From positions 1 to 53,257 of the forward strand of contig CAISPO010000041.1 of the NCBI GenBank assembly GCA_903887415.1: a stretch of 53,257 nt of DNA, given 5' to 3'. Source of the stretch: an uncultured Bacteroidota bacterium (GTDB lineage: Bacteria > Bacteroidota > Bacteroidia > Chitinophagales > Chitinophagaceae). Positions 1-8,190 of this stretch are shown piece after piece. How positions within the stretch are numbered: position 1 is the first letter of the stretch; each line of letters starts with the position of its first letter. The notes under the pieces were generated by a model. The model was given only the letters and a program-made list of their open reading frames with translations. It made no database searches and was not told the DNA's origin. Both the position numbers and the translations under genes were made by a program.

Positions 1-362
<362 letters not shown>

Positions 363-701
363 AAATGAATTGTTCGAAACTGACTGATGTTCTCATTGTA
401 AATTGACTACCTGTATTACTACAGGCGGTTTTTTAATTTGGAAATCAATCGTTTCATTTTAATTATGTCGCTGACTTTCCCTGTTGTAACGAACTTCATC
501 GTTACTGCTTTGCTTTTTGTTTTCCCAATCTTTCAAAGAACTTTTCAATTAGTCAATCCGGCAATTAGCCAATTTGATAATGAAACTTGTAAATGCTATG
601 GAGTTGAACCATTCCCGCGGCCATATTCCGCTACATCTTTTGTGTTACTATTTTAAGAACTTTTTGTTACCGTTTCTTTACTTTCATTCCCGTAAGGGAG
701 T
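363..701 (-). other. rRNA leader with boxA-like elements
   Basis: This is the leader between the most 16S-proximal promoter and the 16S 5' end; I see no gene in it. Read on the minus strand it contains AGTTCTTTGAAAGATTGG (525-542), resembling the boxA antitermination signals of rRNA leaders, and a second AAAAAGTTCTTAAAATAG (648-665). A third, AAAAAGTTCTTTAAAAAGTC (796-815), lies further upstream. A short inverted repeat (CCTGTA/TACAGG, 411-426) sits near the 16S end and may belong to a processing stem. Function is inferred from position and similarity only. Confidence 0.55.
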
Positions 702-733
702 GCAAAGGTAGGGAGTTGAAACCACACTGCAAA
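702..733 (-). promoter_or_regulatory. rrn promoter P1 (TTTG-N19-TACCTTTG)
   Basis: On the minus strand, TTTG (733-730) is followed after exactly 19 bases by TACCTTTGC (710-702), the -33/-7 consensus of the Bacteroidota primary sigma factor. Transcription would start near 697, giving a leader of about 335 nt. Confidence 0.8.
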
Positions 734-762
734 ATTGTTTTTAAAAATACTTTTTCAACAAC

Positions 763-780
763 TCCCGATAGCTATCGGGA
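763..780. repeat. Perfect 18-nt palindrome
   Basis: TCCCGATAGCTATCGGGA reads identically on both strands and lies between rrn promoters P1 and P2. It could be a dispersed genomic repeat, a protein-binding site, or a leader hairpin in transcripts from P2 and P3. Confidence 0.75.
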
Positions 781-840
781 TCGCTTTCGCATCCTGACTT
801 TTTAAAGAACTTTTTCCCTCCAGTTTTTCTTTTTGGGAGC

Positions 841-872
841 GCAAAGATAGGGAACATTTGCAGACCGCCAAA
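841..872 (-). promoter_or_regulatory. rrn promoter P2 (TTTG-N19-TATCTTTG)
   Basis: On the minus strand TTTG (872-869), 19 bases, then TATCTTTGC (849-841). P2 shares CTTTGC(A/G)CTCCC and a downstream AAAAAGTTCTT block with P1, so the two promoters look like diverged copies of one unit. Confidence 0.8.
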
Positions 873-937
873 TTCTATTTGTATTATTTCCTTACTTTTT
901 ATGCGCTTCTAATAATCCGCTCACATTAGTAGGGCCT

Positions 938-970
938 GCAAAGATAAAGCAAGGAATGGAAAAAGCAAAT
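938..970 (-). promoter_or_regulatory. rrn promoter P3 (TTTG-N20-TATCTTTG)
   Basis: On the minus strand TTTG (970-967), 20 bases, then TATCTTTGC (946-938). It is the most distal of three stacked promoters and starts about 45 nt beyond the end of the methyltransferase gene. Confidence 0.72.
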
Positions 971-1015
971 GTTTTTAAATGATTTTAATCAGGTAAAAAA
1001 TAGGCTGCAGAAGCC

Positions 1016-1813
1016 CTATTTACGGGCCTTAAGCGCATATACCATAGGTATCTTCCCTTCGAGCCCATTGATCTGAAACCTGCCGGGGATGGGCTCCGCG
1101 GTATTGCGGAAGCAATTGAAAGGCGAGTAGTCGAACTCCTGAAATGAGGTGATCGAGAGGCCTGCACTGAGCAGGTTTTGCATTACTTCTGCAAGGTCAT
1201 GGTTCCAGCCAATTTCGGTCATCTGAATGGCTGAATCACGATCTGCGTAGGTGCCATTGATGGTTTCTATGATCGCTTCTTTGTTGAAATAGGAATACTG
1301 AATGTCCATGAATTCACTATTAAACATCCATACTACGGGATGAAATTCGACAAGAATAAAAGTACCGCCTGGCTTTAGATAGTGGGCCACTACGCCGGCC
1401 CACTCTTTCATATCGGGTAGCCAGCCTAAGACACCATAAGACGTATATACTATATCAAATTGCCCCTCTAACTCTTCCAATAATTTGTAAACATCTGAAC
1501 ATATAAACCGCGCGTTCAGACCTAATTGAAGGCTTAATTCTTTCGCCTTTTTTATTGCCTCACCGGAGAAATCAACGCCGGTGACACTGGCACCCATGCG
1601 GGCTAGCGATAGCGAGTCCTGGCCGAAATGGCACTGAAGATGGAGGATCGATTTGCCTTTTACATCGCCAAGCAAAGCCAATTCTATCTCTCTCAAAGAT
1701 GTATTGCCAGCAAGGAAATCATCCATTTTATAAAAAGCAGATGCTACATGATGATGCGTTTTCGCATCCCAAAGGGCCTTGTTTACCTCGATGTAATTAT
1801 CCAGCCCAGCCAC
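1016..1813 (-). CDS. class I SAM-dependent methyltransferase
   Basis: A 265-residue protein with the Rossmann methyltransferase fold. Motif I is LHLQCHFGQDSLSLARMGA (about residues 57-75), followed by VTGVDFSGEAI (motif II) and a KPGG turn after motif IV. The substrate cannot be read from the sequence. It starts at GTG 1813; there is no in-frame ATG near the N-terminus and the preceding gene ends only 11 bp upstream, so the two are probably cotranscribed. The closest general types are small-molecule or lipid methyltransferases of the Methyltransf_25/UbiE kind. Confidence 0.85.
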   Translation of the reverse strand: MAGLDNYIEVNKALWDAKTHHHVASAFYKMDDFLAGNTSLREIELALLGDVKGKSILHLQCHFGQDSLSLARMGASVTGVDFSGEAIKKAKELSLQLGLNARFICSDVYKLLEELEGQFDIVYTSYGVLGWLPDMKEWAGVVAHYLKPGGTFILVEFHPVVWMFNSEFMDIQYSYFNKEAIIETINGTYADRDSAIQMTEIGWNHDLAEVMQNLLSAGLSITSFQEFDYSPFNCFRNTAEPIPGRFQINGLEGKIPMVYALKARK

Positions 1814-1824
1814 GTGTGATTTTT

Positions 1825-2376
1825 TTAATGCTCAAAAATAAACATGCCGATAGTATATTTTCCAACTTCTTTACTGTAATTAACTTCCATGGCGAAATGC
1901 GCTGGCGGCAGCGGACGCTTTGGCTTTGGCGTTGATTTCAATTTCGGCTTAGATACAACCGGCTCATCCTTTTCTTCGAGCATAAATATGAGCTTTTTAT
2001 AGTCGCCGAGGCCCGGATAAAAATTGTCAACTGCCGTCATGGTGTATCCTTTCGCTGCAAGACAGTTGGCCAATATATCTTTGTATTTTTCGTAAGCTCC
2101 TTTCACTTCCTTTTTATCCCAGGTTTGAAAAAAAGCGCCTTCATAACAAATGCCGGTGACATAGACAAACCTGGATGCGATGGTGCCAGGGACTTTGATA
2201 CCACATTCCCACATGCTGCCCCCTTTTAAGGGAGCACCTTTTATGTTGCGAAAACTGTTTGGCGCGTCGTTAACGATCGCCATTACAGCTTTACAAAAAT
2301 CATCGTTCTGGCTGTATGCCGGTGAAAGACCTGTGGCGGCCAAAAGTAACAGAAGGGCAAATCGTTTAATAAGCAT
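1825..2376 (-). CDS. secreted protein of unknown function
   Basis: A 183-residue protein with a clear signal peptide (LLLLLAATGLSPAYS, cleavage near residue 22), so it is exported to the periplasm or beyond. The mature part has four cysteines and a lysine/proline-rich linker (KPKLKSTPKPKRPLPP, about residues 144-159) before a short C-terminal segment. I recognise no family. It lies directly upstream of the methyltransferase gene with an 11-bp gap, suggesting one transcript, although the two products show no obvious functional link. Confidence 0.7.
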   Translation of the reverse strand: MLIKRFALLLLLAATGLSPAYSQNDDFCKAVMAIVNDAPNSFRNIKGAPLKGGSMWECGIKVPGTIASRFVYVTGICYEGAFFQTWDKKEVKGAYEKYKDILANCLAAKGYTMTAVDNFYPGLGDYKKLIFMLEEKDEPVVSKPKLKSTPKPKRPLPPAHFAMEVNYSKEVGKYTIGMFIFEH

Positions 2377-2547
2377 AGTGCAATATTAATAAACGAACAA
2401 AAAAATTGCCGGCATTTTTTTTGTGTCTTTTAGAACAAGCACCCTCGTTAAAATACGGTTAAAAGATATTGAGCATATGTAAGTTGACAAATACAGTATT
2501 ATCTTCGTCCCTCTGAAAATATTTCTTAATGCAAAAATGTAAGGTCG

Positions 2548-3402
2548 ATGAAGAAAATGATCATGTGCCTGGGAGCGTATCTTATTGTTGCTTTTTCATA
2601 CAAAGCGGTGTCTGCTGACGAGGGCACCCCACTGTTAACGGAAGCGCGGGTGGAAAGTTATATTTCGCAGCTTTACCAGCAAATAGATTTCTCTAAATCC
2701 ACTCCCCTTTCCTACGAAGTCTTTGATAAAGCCTACCGCGGCTACCTGAACCTGCGCAACTCTGGCAAACTGAACACGGACAACGAGGTGATCTCTGTGT
2801 GCGACTTCAGCCTGCCGTCAACAGAAAACAGGCTTTGGGTGATAGATATTGCTAAACGGAAGGTACTTTTCAATACTTATGTGGCGCATGGAGAGGGATC
2901 TGGCGATGATTCTGCTTATTCTTTTTCCAACTCCGTCAATTCGCACAAAAGCAGCCTGGGTTTTTATGTGACAGGGGATATTTATACGGGCGAGCATGGC
3001 ATTTCGCTGAGGCTGAACGGCATGGACTATGGCTTTAATGATGCGGCTTATGACAGGGGCATAGTGGTGCATGGCGCAGAGTATGTAAACAATAAATTTG
3101 TTGCCAGTCATAATCGGCTGGGGCGTAGCTGGGGCTGCCCTGCCGTGCCAACAGCACTTTACCGGCCTATTATCGATGCTATTAAGTACGGAACCTGCCT
3201 GTTTATCTACTACCCCGATAATAAATATCTGTCTTCCACCTGCTGGCTGAACAGAAAAATAACCAACCTGCCGGAGAACAATATGATGGCTGACGTACTG
3301 CCACAACAGGCTCCGAAGCCGAGAGTGCGGGTAATAGAGTATGTGCACAATGGCATTGTGGACAGCTCTAGAACAGTGCCTATGGGTGCTGCGACCAATT
3401 AG
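2548..3402 (+). CDS. murein L,D-transpeptidase (YkuD_2 type)
   Basis: A 284-residue exported protein (signal peptide ending near the Ala-Asp after FSYKAVSA). The catalytic region matches the YkuD_2 branch of L,D-transpeptidases: His175 in VVHGAEY and Cys197 in GRSWGCPAVP, the His/Cys arrangement of these enzymes. Such proteins act on peptidoglycan stem peptides or anchor proteins to them in the periplasm. It faces a second, unrelated L,D-transpeptidase gene (3473-5125) end to end. I see no consensus promoter immediately upstream. The exact reaction cannot be told from sequence. Confidence 0.88.
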   Translation: MKKMIMCLGAYLIVAFSYKAVSADEGTPLLTEARVESYISQLYQQIDFSKSTPLSYEVFDKAYRGYLNLRNSGKLNTDNEVISVCDFSLPSTENRLWVIDIAKRKVLFNTYVAHGEGSGDDSAYSFSNSVNSHKSSLGFYVTGDIYTGEHGISLRLNGMDYGFNDAAYDRGIVVHGAEYVNNKFVASHNRLGRSWGCPAVPTALYRPIIDAIKYGTCLFIYYPDNKYLSSTCWLNRKITNLPENNMMADVLPQQAPKPRVRVIEYVHNGIVDSSRTVPMGAATN

Positions 3403-3472
3403 ACTATTTCTCGCAAAGGCCGCAAAGACGTATTGCAAAAATCGCTCCAAACCAATCCTTTGACATCATTTA

Positions 3473-5125
3473 TCAATGAAGTAGCGAGATGAGCTTTTCA
3501 TCGCGGTGATAGATGTCGCGGGTAAAGCGGATGTGCTTACCGGTAGAATCTTCGAAGGCGGTGAGATAGGTGATGTGCACCGGTATCTTTGTTTTCAGGA
3601 GCTCCCACCTTGTCTTGTGCGTTTCTATCATGCTGTCAAGCTTATCTTCTGTATATCTCTTTTTTTCGAGCTCTGAAAGGATATATATGGCCATTTCGCG
3701 TGGCTGCTGTAAGCGGATGCAGCCGGAACTGAGAAAGCGGTCGCGCCTGCCGAAGTCGGTGCGGTGCGGGGTATCGTGGAGATAAATATCCCAAGGGTTG
3801 GGCAGGTTAAATTTTACAAAGCCTAACGAATTGTCGTCACCCGGTGCCTGCTTATAAGCATACTGCCTGAGGTTGTGAACATTCAGCGACGATGTTTTTA
3901 TGATATGCCCCGTTTTTTTGTCGTAGGCTTTCAGCCCTTTGCTGGCGAGATATTTTTTACCACTTTTTTCGAAACCGGGCACCACATCTTTTTTAAGAAT
4001 TGTAGGCGGCACGCCCCAATTAGGGTTGATCACAATATTAGCCATTGTAGCATAAAGAGAGGGAGTTTGCCGTTCCGGTTTGCCCACAACTACCCGCATG
4101 TGCATGGCATTGCGGCCATCTCTTCTCAAGAACAACTCCATAAGCGGCACATCAACCACGAGATACAGATCGCCAAATTGTTTTTGCATCCAACGCACAC
4201 GCTCCATATTAGCCCCGAGCACCTGCAGGCAGGAAGCAGGTGTAACAGAGAGGCGCTGGGCAGTAAGGCTATCTAGCTTGCCTGTTGGTCTTAGGCCACT
4301 GTAATCCTGGAAGGCCGATATGAGTTGCGCCTCCTCATTCATTGTGTCATTCTCTGTGGTTTGCACCCACGGTAGCTCTGATTTGATAACGTAGTTTATA
4401 TTTTCGAGCTGCGTGCTATCGGGCTTCTTCTGATAGTGAATTGCAGCTACTGCTTTGTTAAGATCCGTATCGCTTGCCAGCTTGTAATATCGCCGGTACT
4501 CATTGCGCAGCAAACTATATGTAGGCACATCGCTCCGGAAATCATCCAGGGAATGGTACACGCCTTTTGCTGCGGCGAGCAATTGTGGTGCAGTCCAGGC
4601 GGAGTCATTGACATGGAACCATAACGAGTCCGCTTTGCGCGGCACTATCACGCCCATCAACAGGTCTTTAGCAGCATAGAGATAGCTGCGCGTCAGCATG
4701 GTATCGAAAATGACCACATCGCGCAGTGTATTGTGTTTGGTAGTATCGAGCCGTTGTTTCAGTTTTTTTATTGCAGACAGATTGTAGCGTTCCGGATTAA
4801 TGCCATCCATCTGCATGTCTTCTAGCTCGCTGACCAGCTTTTCGGATGCATCATTAGGTGTGTAGTCTTCCCGGCTCCATATGGGGAGGTAATTATCCGC
4901 CTCATAGGTGCGCCAAACATCTGCAGCAAGAGATTTAGCGATCTTTTTATTTGTAGTGTCAACCGGAAGTACAACTGTTTTCAACTGCTTTGAAAATGCA
5001 ACAAAAGAATCAGGGGGCCTGGGGCCTTTTTCTTTCCAATCGTCTTCGCAGGAACTTAGAAATGTTACTAACAATAAAACTGGCAGGATGTACTTGAAGC
5101 GATTACCGGGATGATGAGCACACAT
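3473..5125 (-). CDS. L,D-transpeptidase lipoprotein, YcbB-like
   Basis: A 550-residue protein with a lipoprotein signal (LLLVTFLSSC, Cys26). A long N-terminal scaffold region precedes a peptidoglycan-binding-like segment (FQDYSGLRPTGKLD) and then a YkuD catalytic domain with HDTPHRTDF and the signature SSGCIRL, whose nucleophile is Cys469. This is the YcbB/LdtD architecture, which makes 3-3 peptidoglycan cross-links and uses a scaffold domain. It is convergent with the smaller YkuD_2 gene at 2548-3402. Lipid attachment would hold it to a membrane on the periplasmic side. Confidence 0.9.
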   Translation of the reverse strand: MCAHHPGNRFKYILPVLLLVTFLSSCEDDWKEKGPRPPDSFVAFSKQLKTVVLPVDTTNKKIAKSLAADVWRTYEADNYLPIWSREDYTPNDASEKLVSELEDMQMDGINPERYNLSAIKKLKQRLDTTKHNTLRDVVIFDTMLTRSYLYAAKDLLMGVIVPRKADSLWFHVNDSAWTAPQLLAAAKGVYHSLDDFRSDVPTYSLLRNEYRRYYKLASDTDLNKAVAAIHYQKKPDSTQLENINYVIKSELPWVQTTENDTMNEEAQLISAFQDYSGLRPTGKLDSLTAQRLSVTPASCLQVLGANMERVRWMQKQFGDLYLVVDVPLMELFLRRDGRNAMHMRVVVGKPERQTPSLYATMANIVINPNWGVPPTILKKDVVPGFEKSGKKYLASKGLKAYDKKTGHIIKTSSLNVHNLRQYAYKQAPGDDNSLGFVKFNLPNPWDIYLHDTPHRTDFGRRDRFLSSGCIRLQQPREMAIYILSELEKKRYTEDKLDSMIETHKTRWELLKTKIPVHITYLTAFEDSTGKHIRFTRDIYHRDEKLISLLH

Positions 5126-5311
5126 AAATTACGGTGTAAGCCGCTGTTATATTATTTTAAAGGTTAACCGCTATTAAATTCTATTTAGCAAACGCCAATT
5201 TTCAGCATCTTTCTTTGGCGGGGCAAAGGAAGATTATTCCGCTTTTGCTTTTTAAATATTGTCAAAGTTAATGAAGATAGCAAGGTAGTGTATTGCAAAA
5301 AGCGTTCCAAA

Positions 5312-5692
5312 TTAAATTTCCAATTCCTTTATGGGGTCCCAGAAGAGAGATTCAAATTTTACAACTTTATCGTCTTTTATCTCTACTCCTTCTTTTTCGA
5401 GCAATTGCTGCATTTTCTCGGGCGGGGAAAAATGATGTTTGCCTGTTAACATGCCATTCCTGTTCACTACCCTGTGGGCAGGCACTTTGGGCTTTACCCC
5501 GGAACACAGGTTCATGGCGTAGCCCACTACCCTGGCACCGGATGCTGCGCCTATTGCCGCGGCCACCGCACCGTAACTGGTAACACGCCCCTTTGGCACA
5601 CACCTTACCACTTCATAAATATTGTCATAAAGACTTATGGGCGCCAATTTCTTTACCTGGACCTCTTTATCTTTTTTCCCTGCTTTCATCAT
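5312..5692 (-). CDS. alkyltransferase-like protein (MGMT family, no active Cys)
   Basis: A 126-residue protein consisting of the DNA-binding domain of O6-alkylguanine-DNA alkyltransferases: YEVVRCVPKGRVTSYGAVAAAIG (recognition helix region) and the wing. The usual PCHRV active-site motif reads PAHRVV, with Ala72 in place of the acceptor cysteine. This is the hallmark of alkyltransferase-like proteins, which bind O6-alkylguanine and hand the lesion to nucleotide excision repair rather than repair it themselves. The start overlaps the DUF5522 gene by 26 bp, pointing to translational coupling in a trmB-DUF5522-ATL unit. Confidence 0.88.
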   Translation of the reverse strand: MMKAGKKDKEVQVKKLAPISLYDNIYEVVRCVPKGRVTSYGAVAAAIGAASGARVVGYAMNLCSGVKPKVPAHRVVNRNGMLTGKHHFSPPEKMQQLLEKEGVEIKDDKVVKFESLFWDPIKELEI

Positions 5693-5855
5693 GCGTTCGT
5701 TTTAGTAACAATTCAGTTCGCCTGGGTTCGGGAACCTTTATATAGTCGTATGGACAGTTGAGGCAGCCGTTGCCGCAGCAATAGCCGCGCCGCAGCAGGT
5801 AAGATGCCGTAAAGACTAGCAGTCCATTAGGAAGTATGTAGTAGTCGTCTTGCAA
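5667..5855 (-). CDS. DUF5522-type small Cys-rich protein
   Basis: A 62-residue protein with the pattern YY-(N)-GLLVFTASYLLRRGYCCG followed by GCLNCPYDY, i.e. CC-x2-G-C-x2-C, matching the DUF5522 family common in Bacteroidota. Four closely spaced cysteines suggest metal or iron-sulfur binding, which is inference. The first codon appears to be TTG at 5855; no ATG lies in the N-terminal part. It overlaps the alkyltransferase-like gene by 26 bp and follows trmB, from which it is separated by an inverted repeat. Confidence 0.78.
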   Translation of the reverse strand: MQDDYYILPNGLLVFTASYLLRRGYCCGNGCLNCPYDYIKVPEPRRTELLLKRTHDESREKR

Positions 5856-5872
5856 TTTTGGAATTGACTTTT

Positions 5873-5960
5873 GGGGATTAGGAATTTGGATTGTACTGTA
5901 TTTATGCTTCGAACAATCATTTCTGTACTAAAATAAAAATAATCCAAATTCCTAATCCCC
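5873..5960. repeat. 20-bp perfect inverted repeat between trmB and DUF5522
   Basis: The left arm GGGGATTAGGAATTTGGATT (5873-5892) is the exact reverse complement of the right arm (5941-5960), with a 48-nt spacer. The right arm overlaps the end of trmB and contains its stop codon (5952-5954). The arms resemble the AATTCC-type intergenic repeats at 42155-42216. In RNA this would form a long hairpin between the two genes. Confidence 0.85.
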
Positions 5961-6650
5961 AATTCCCATTTCCATGTCGCTTTTATCAAACCTGCCTGTT
6001 AGCATTATAGGTGTTTCGGGCAATGAAAAGCAGATGTAGTAAATAGTACGGCCATCGGCGAGATGCATTTTCTCGTAAAAAGTCTGGATGGCAAGGGGAC
6101 CGGTGGCTTTGCCTTGCCCGTAAATATCGGCGATGTTTTCGTGGATCGCGCATCTCTGCTCCCTGATGACCTCCAGTGTAAAATCGTACAACTCTTTTGA
6201 ATCGGTTTTCAGATTTATAAGGCCGCCGGGCTTTAATATTTGCTGATAAGCATGGAGAAAGCGCTCGTGTGTAAGCCGGTTCTTGGGCTTTTTAAGAAAG
6301 GGATCGGAGAAGACGATCCATATCTCCGTCACTTCGCCGGGTGCAAAATAATCGGTGATCTGGCCGATGTGGATACGTAAAAAAGCGACATTCGTTAAAC
6401 CTTCTGTGAGGGCGATCTTAGCTCCGTTATATATGCGGTTACCCTTTATATCCACCCCAATATAGTTCCTGTCTTTATGCTCCCGGCCCAGGTTCACACT
6501 GTATTCGCCCTTACCGCAGGCAAGCTCGAGGGTGACCGGATTAGTATTTTTGAAGAAATCGCCCCAGTTGCCTTTCATGCCTTCGGGGTACTGCAATACA
6601 TTGCTGTAAGTATCAATAGCGCGAAAGCGGATCAATTTTTTATGTCCCAT
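5952..6650 (-). CDS. trmB: tRNA (guanine46-N7)-methyltransferase
   Basis: About 232 residues starting MGHKKLIRF. It makes m7G46 in the variable loop of tRNAs using SAM. Visible motifs are LELACGKGEYSVNLGRE (SAM binding), NYIGVDIKGNRI, and IWIVFSDPFLKKPKNRLTHERFL, the TrmB-specific block. In this last block the common PDPWPKKRHxKRR reads SDPFLKKPKNRLT, a variant I associate with Bacteroidota. A further in-frame ATG at 6686 exists, but family starts and a possible promoter (6666-6698) favour 6650. The last codons and the stop lie inside an inverted repeat arm. Confidence 0.93.
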   Translation of the reverse strand: MGHKKLIRFRAIDTYSNVLQYPEGMKGNWGDFFKNTNPVTLELACGKGEYSVNLGREHKDRNYIGVDIKGNRIYNGAKIALTEGLTNVAFLRIHIGQITDYFAPGEVTEIWIVFSDPFLKKPKNRLTHERFLHAYQQILKPGGLINLKTDSKELYDFTLEVIREQRCAIHENIADIYGQGKATGPLAIQTFYEKMHLADGRTIYYICFSLPETPIMLTGRFDKSDMEMGIGD

Positions 6651-6665
6651 AAAAGTGGCCCCATT

Positions 6666-6698
6666 GCAGAATAGTTTTGGAGGCACGCAAAATTCAAA
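6666..6698 (-). promoter_or_regulatory. possible trmB promoter (TTTG-N21-TATTCTGC)
   Basis: On the minus strand TTTG (6698-6695) and TATTCTGC (6673-6666) are 21 bases apart. The -7 element has one mismatch to TAnnTTTG. If real, transcription starts near 6660 and the upstream ATG at 6686 cannot be used. Confidence 0.4.
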
Positions 6699-6818
6699 TT
6701 CCGACGCTTAAATTCCAAAATAACTATTGAGGCTGAGGCTAACTTTTATATTACTAATATATTTATCTATAAATGCCAACATTAATAATTTGTTACCATA
6801 AAAAAAAGCATTCTTGGT

Positions 6819-6850
6819 TTTGTTTGTCCCAATTGAAGTACCTACATTTA
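6819..6850 (+). promoter_or_regulatory. promoter TTTG-N20-TACATTTA
   Basis: TTTG at 6819-6822 and TACATTTA at 6843-6850 with 20 bases between, 31 bp before the ATG of the T9SS substrate gene. It fits the Bacteroidota -33/-7 consensus with one mismatch. Confidence 0.65.
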
Positions 6851-6881
6851 CTTTTTACATAAACAATTCGAAAACTAAAAA

Positions 6882-7790
6882 ATGAAAAAGAAAATCTTAT
6901 TTACAGCTATTGCAGCATCACTGTCTTTAACAATCAGCAGTTATCATGATGGCCCAGCGCGTCACGGATACGACTGCACGGGCGCTGAGCTGAACGGGGT
7001 AGGTAATTTCGCAAACTCAAACGGGTGCTACTTTACCGGCAATGGGTGTCACAACACTACTGCTACTACATCAATAACAGTGGCTATCGAACTGGACTCA
7101 GCAGGAATACCAACCACTCATTATATGGCGGGCCACAATTATACGGTTAAGATAACAGGCACTCCGGGCGGAACGTCGAATACCCACTATGGTTTTCAGC
7201 TAAATGCATTGAAAGGCACTGTCTCGACCTCATCGAATGCAGATGCCGGAACATGGGCATCAACTGGCCTGCCTGCGAACACACAAAAAACTGCACCAGG
7301 GATGTACACACAGCTCACCTGTATGGAACACAGTGCCACCCATACGCTTAGCGGCTCGTCTTTTTCGGAGTCTTTTACATGGACGGCACCGGCATTTGGC
7401 ACTGGAACAATATCGTTCTGGGGCGCGGCAAATTTTGTAAACGGCAATGATACCGCTGATGCGGCAGATGTGTGGAATACTAACCACCTAGTAATTAATG
7501 AATGGGCTGCAGACGCCTCTGTGGCGGCTGTTACAAGAGCTTATGATGTTATTGTTTATCCTAACCCGGTAAACAATGTATTATACCTGGAAATGAATAA
7601 TGCAGTTCCCGGTACCTATTCTTTAGAAGTGTTTGATGTAATGGGCAGGAGCATAGCCAGAAGTGATATTAAGGTGAGCGGAGCTAGCAATAAGGCCGCT
7701 ATCAATACCAGCGAATGGGCTTATGGGACTTATAATGTGGTTATTGAGAGGGATGGTGTACGGCAGGTGCAGCGCGTAGTGAAATTATAA
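6882..7790 (+). CDS. secreted Reeler-like protein with T9SS sorting domain
   Basis: A 302-residue exported protein. After the signal peptide there is a domain with GHNYTVKITG, THYGFQLNAL, ESFTWTAPAFGTGTISFWGAANFVNG, the pattern of Reelin-type / choice-of-anchor V domains found on bacterial surfaces. The last about 75 residues form a type A T9SS sorting domain (VYPNPVNNVLYLEM, LEVFDVMGRSIAR, ending in VVKL). It should therefore leave the cell through the T9SS, whose components PorV and PorU are encoded at 20553-25611. Many small polar residues and several cysteines near the N-terminus are typical of surface cargo. Ligand unknown. Confidence 0.85.
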   Translation: MKKKILFTAIAASLSLTISSYHDGPARHGYDCTGAELNGVGNFANSNGCYFTGNGCHNTTATTSITVAIELDSAGIPTTHYMAGHNYTVKITGTPGGTSNTHYGFQLNALKGTVSTSSNADAGTWASTGLPANTQKTAPGMYTQLTCMEHSATHTLSGSSFSESFTWTAPAFGTGTISFWGAANFVNGNDTADAADVWNTNHLVINEWAADASVAAVTRAYDVIVYPNPVNNVLYLEMNNAVPGTYSLEVFDVMGRSIARSDIKVSGASNKAAINTSEWAYGTYNVVIERDGVRQVQRVVKL

Positions 7791-7812
7791 AATGGTCATC
7801 TCCACATAACTC

Positions 7813-7850
7813 AAGCGGCTGCTTCCTAAGGGCAGCCGCTTTTTATTTTA
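7813..7850 (+). terminator. intrinsic terminator
   Basis: A perfect 10-bp stem (AAGCGGCTGC 7813-7822 with GCAGCCGCTT 7832-7841, 9-nt loop) runs into a T-rich stretch. It ends the T9SS substrate gene. Confidence 0.88.
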
Positions 7851-7882
7851 TAACTTGCAGGAGAATAAAACCTGGGGGGTTA

Positions 7883-8188
7883 ATGAACTTCGTTACGTTT
7901 CTGCAGCAACATATGCTACCCTGCCCTTCCAAGGCGCTTTTTCATATGGAGTGCCCGGGATGCGGTATGCAGCGGAGCTTCATCTGCCTGCTGCAGGGAG
8001 ACCTGCGCGGCAGCCTGCATTATCACCCTGCAACAATACCTATGCTGCTGCTTATTGGTTTTCTGCCGCTGCACCTGAAATATAAATTCAGCAAGGGCGC
8101 AGATGTTCTTGTTTTTCTTCAGTTTACAGTTGCAATTATCACATTGGCTTTTTACATTTACAAAGTCTATAACCACAAAATCTTCTGA
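7883..8188 (+). CDS. DUF2752 membrane protein
   Basis: A 101-residue protein with the DUF2752 signature CPGCGMQRS (C24-x2-C27) followed by two hydrophobic segments (IPMLLLIGFLPL and VLVFLQFTVAIITLAFYIY). The family consists of small two- or three-helix inner-membrane proteins of unknown function, commonly beside CCC-motif/DUF4190 proteins. Here exactly such a gene follows after 2 bp, so the two likely form one operon. Confidence 0.87.
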   Translation: MNFVTFLQQHMLPCPSKALFHMECPGCGMQRSFICLLQGDLRGSLHYHPATIPMLLLIGFLPLHLKYKFSKGADVLVFLQFTVAIITLAFYIYKVYNHKIF

Positions 8189-8190
8189 CA

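Noticed and set aside
438..656. 72-codon frame on the plus strand opposite the rRNA leader
   Set aside because: It starts at TTG, lies antisense to boxA-like leader elements, and its hydrophobic look comes from AT-rich sequence.
2818..3450. 210-codon frame on the minus strand across the YkuD_2 gene
   Set aside because: It is antisense to a gene with intact catalytic motifs and has no domain or promoter.
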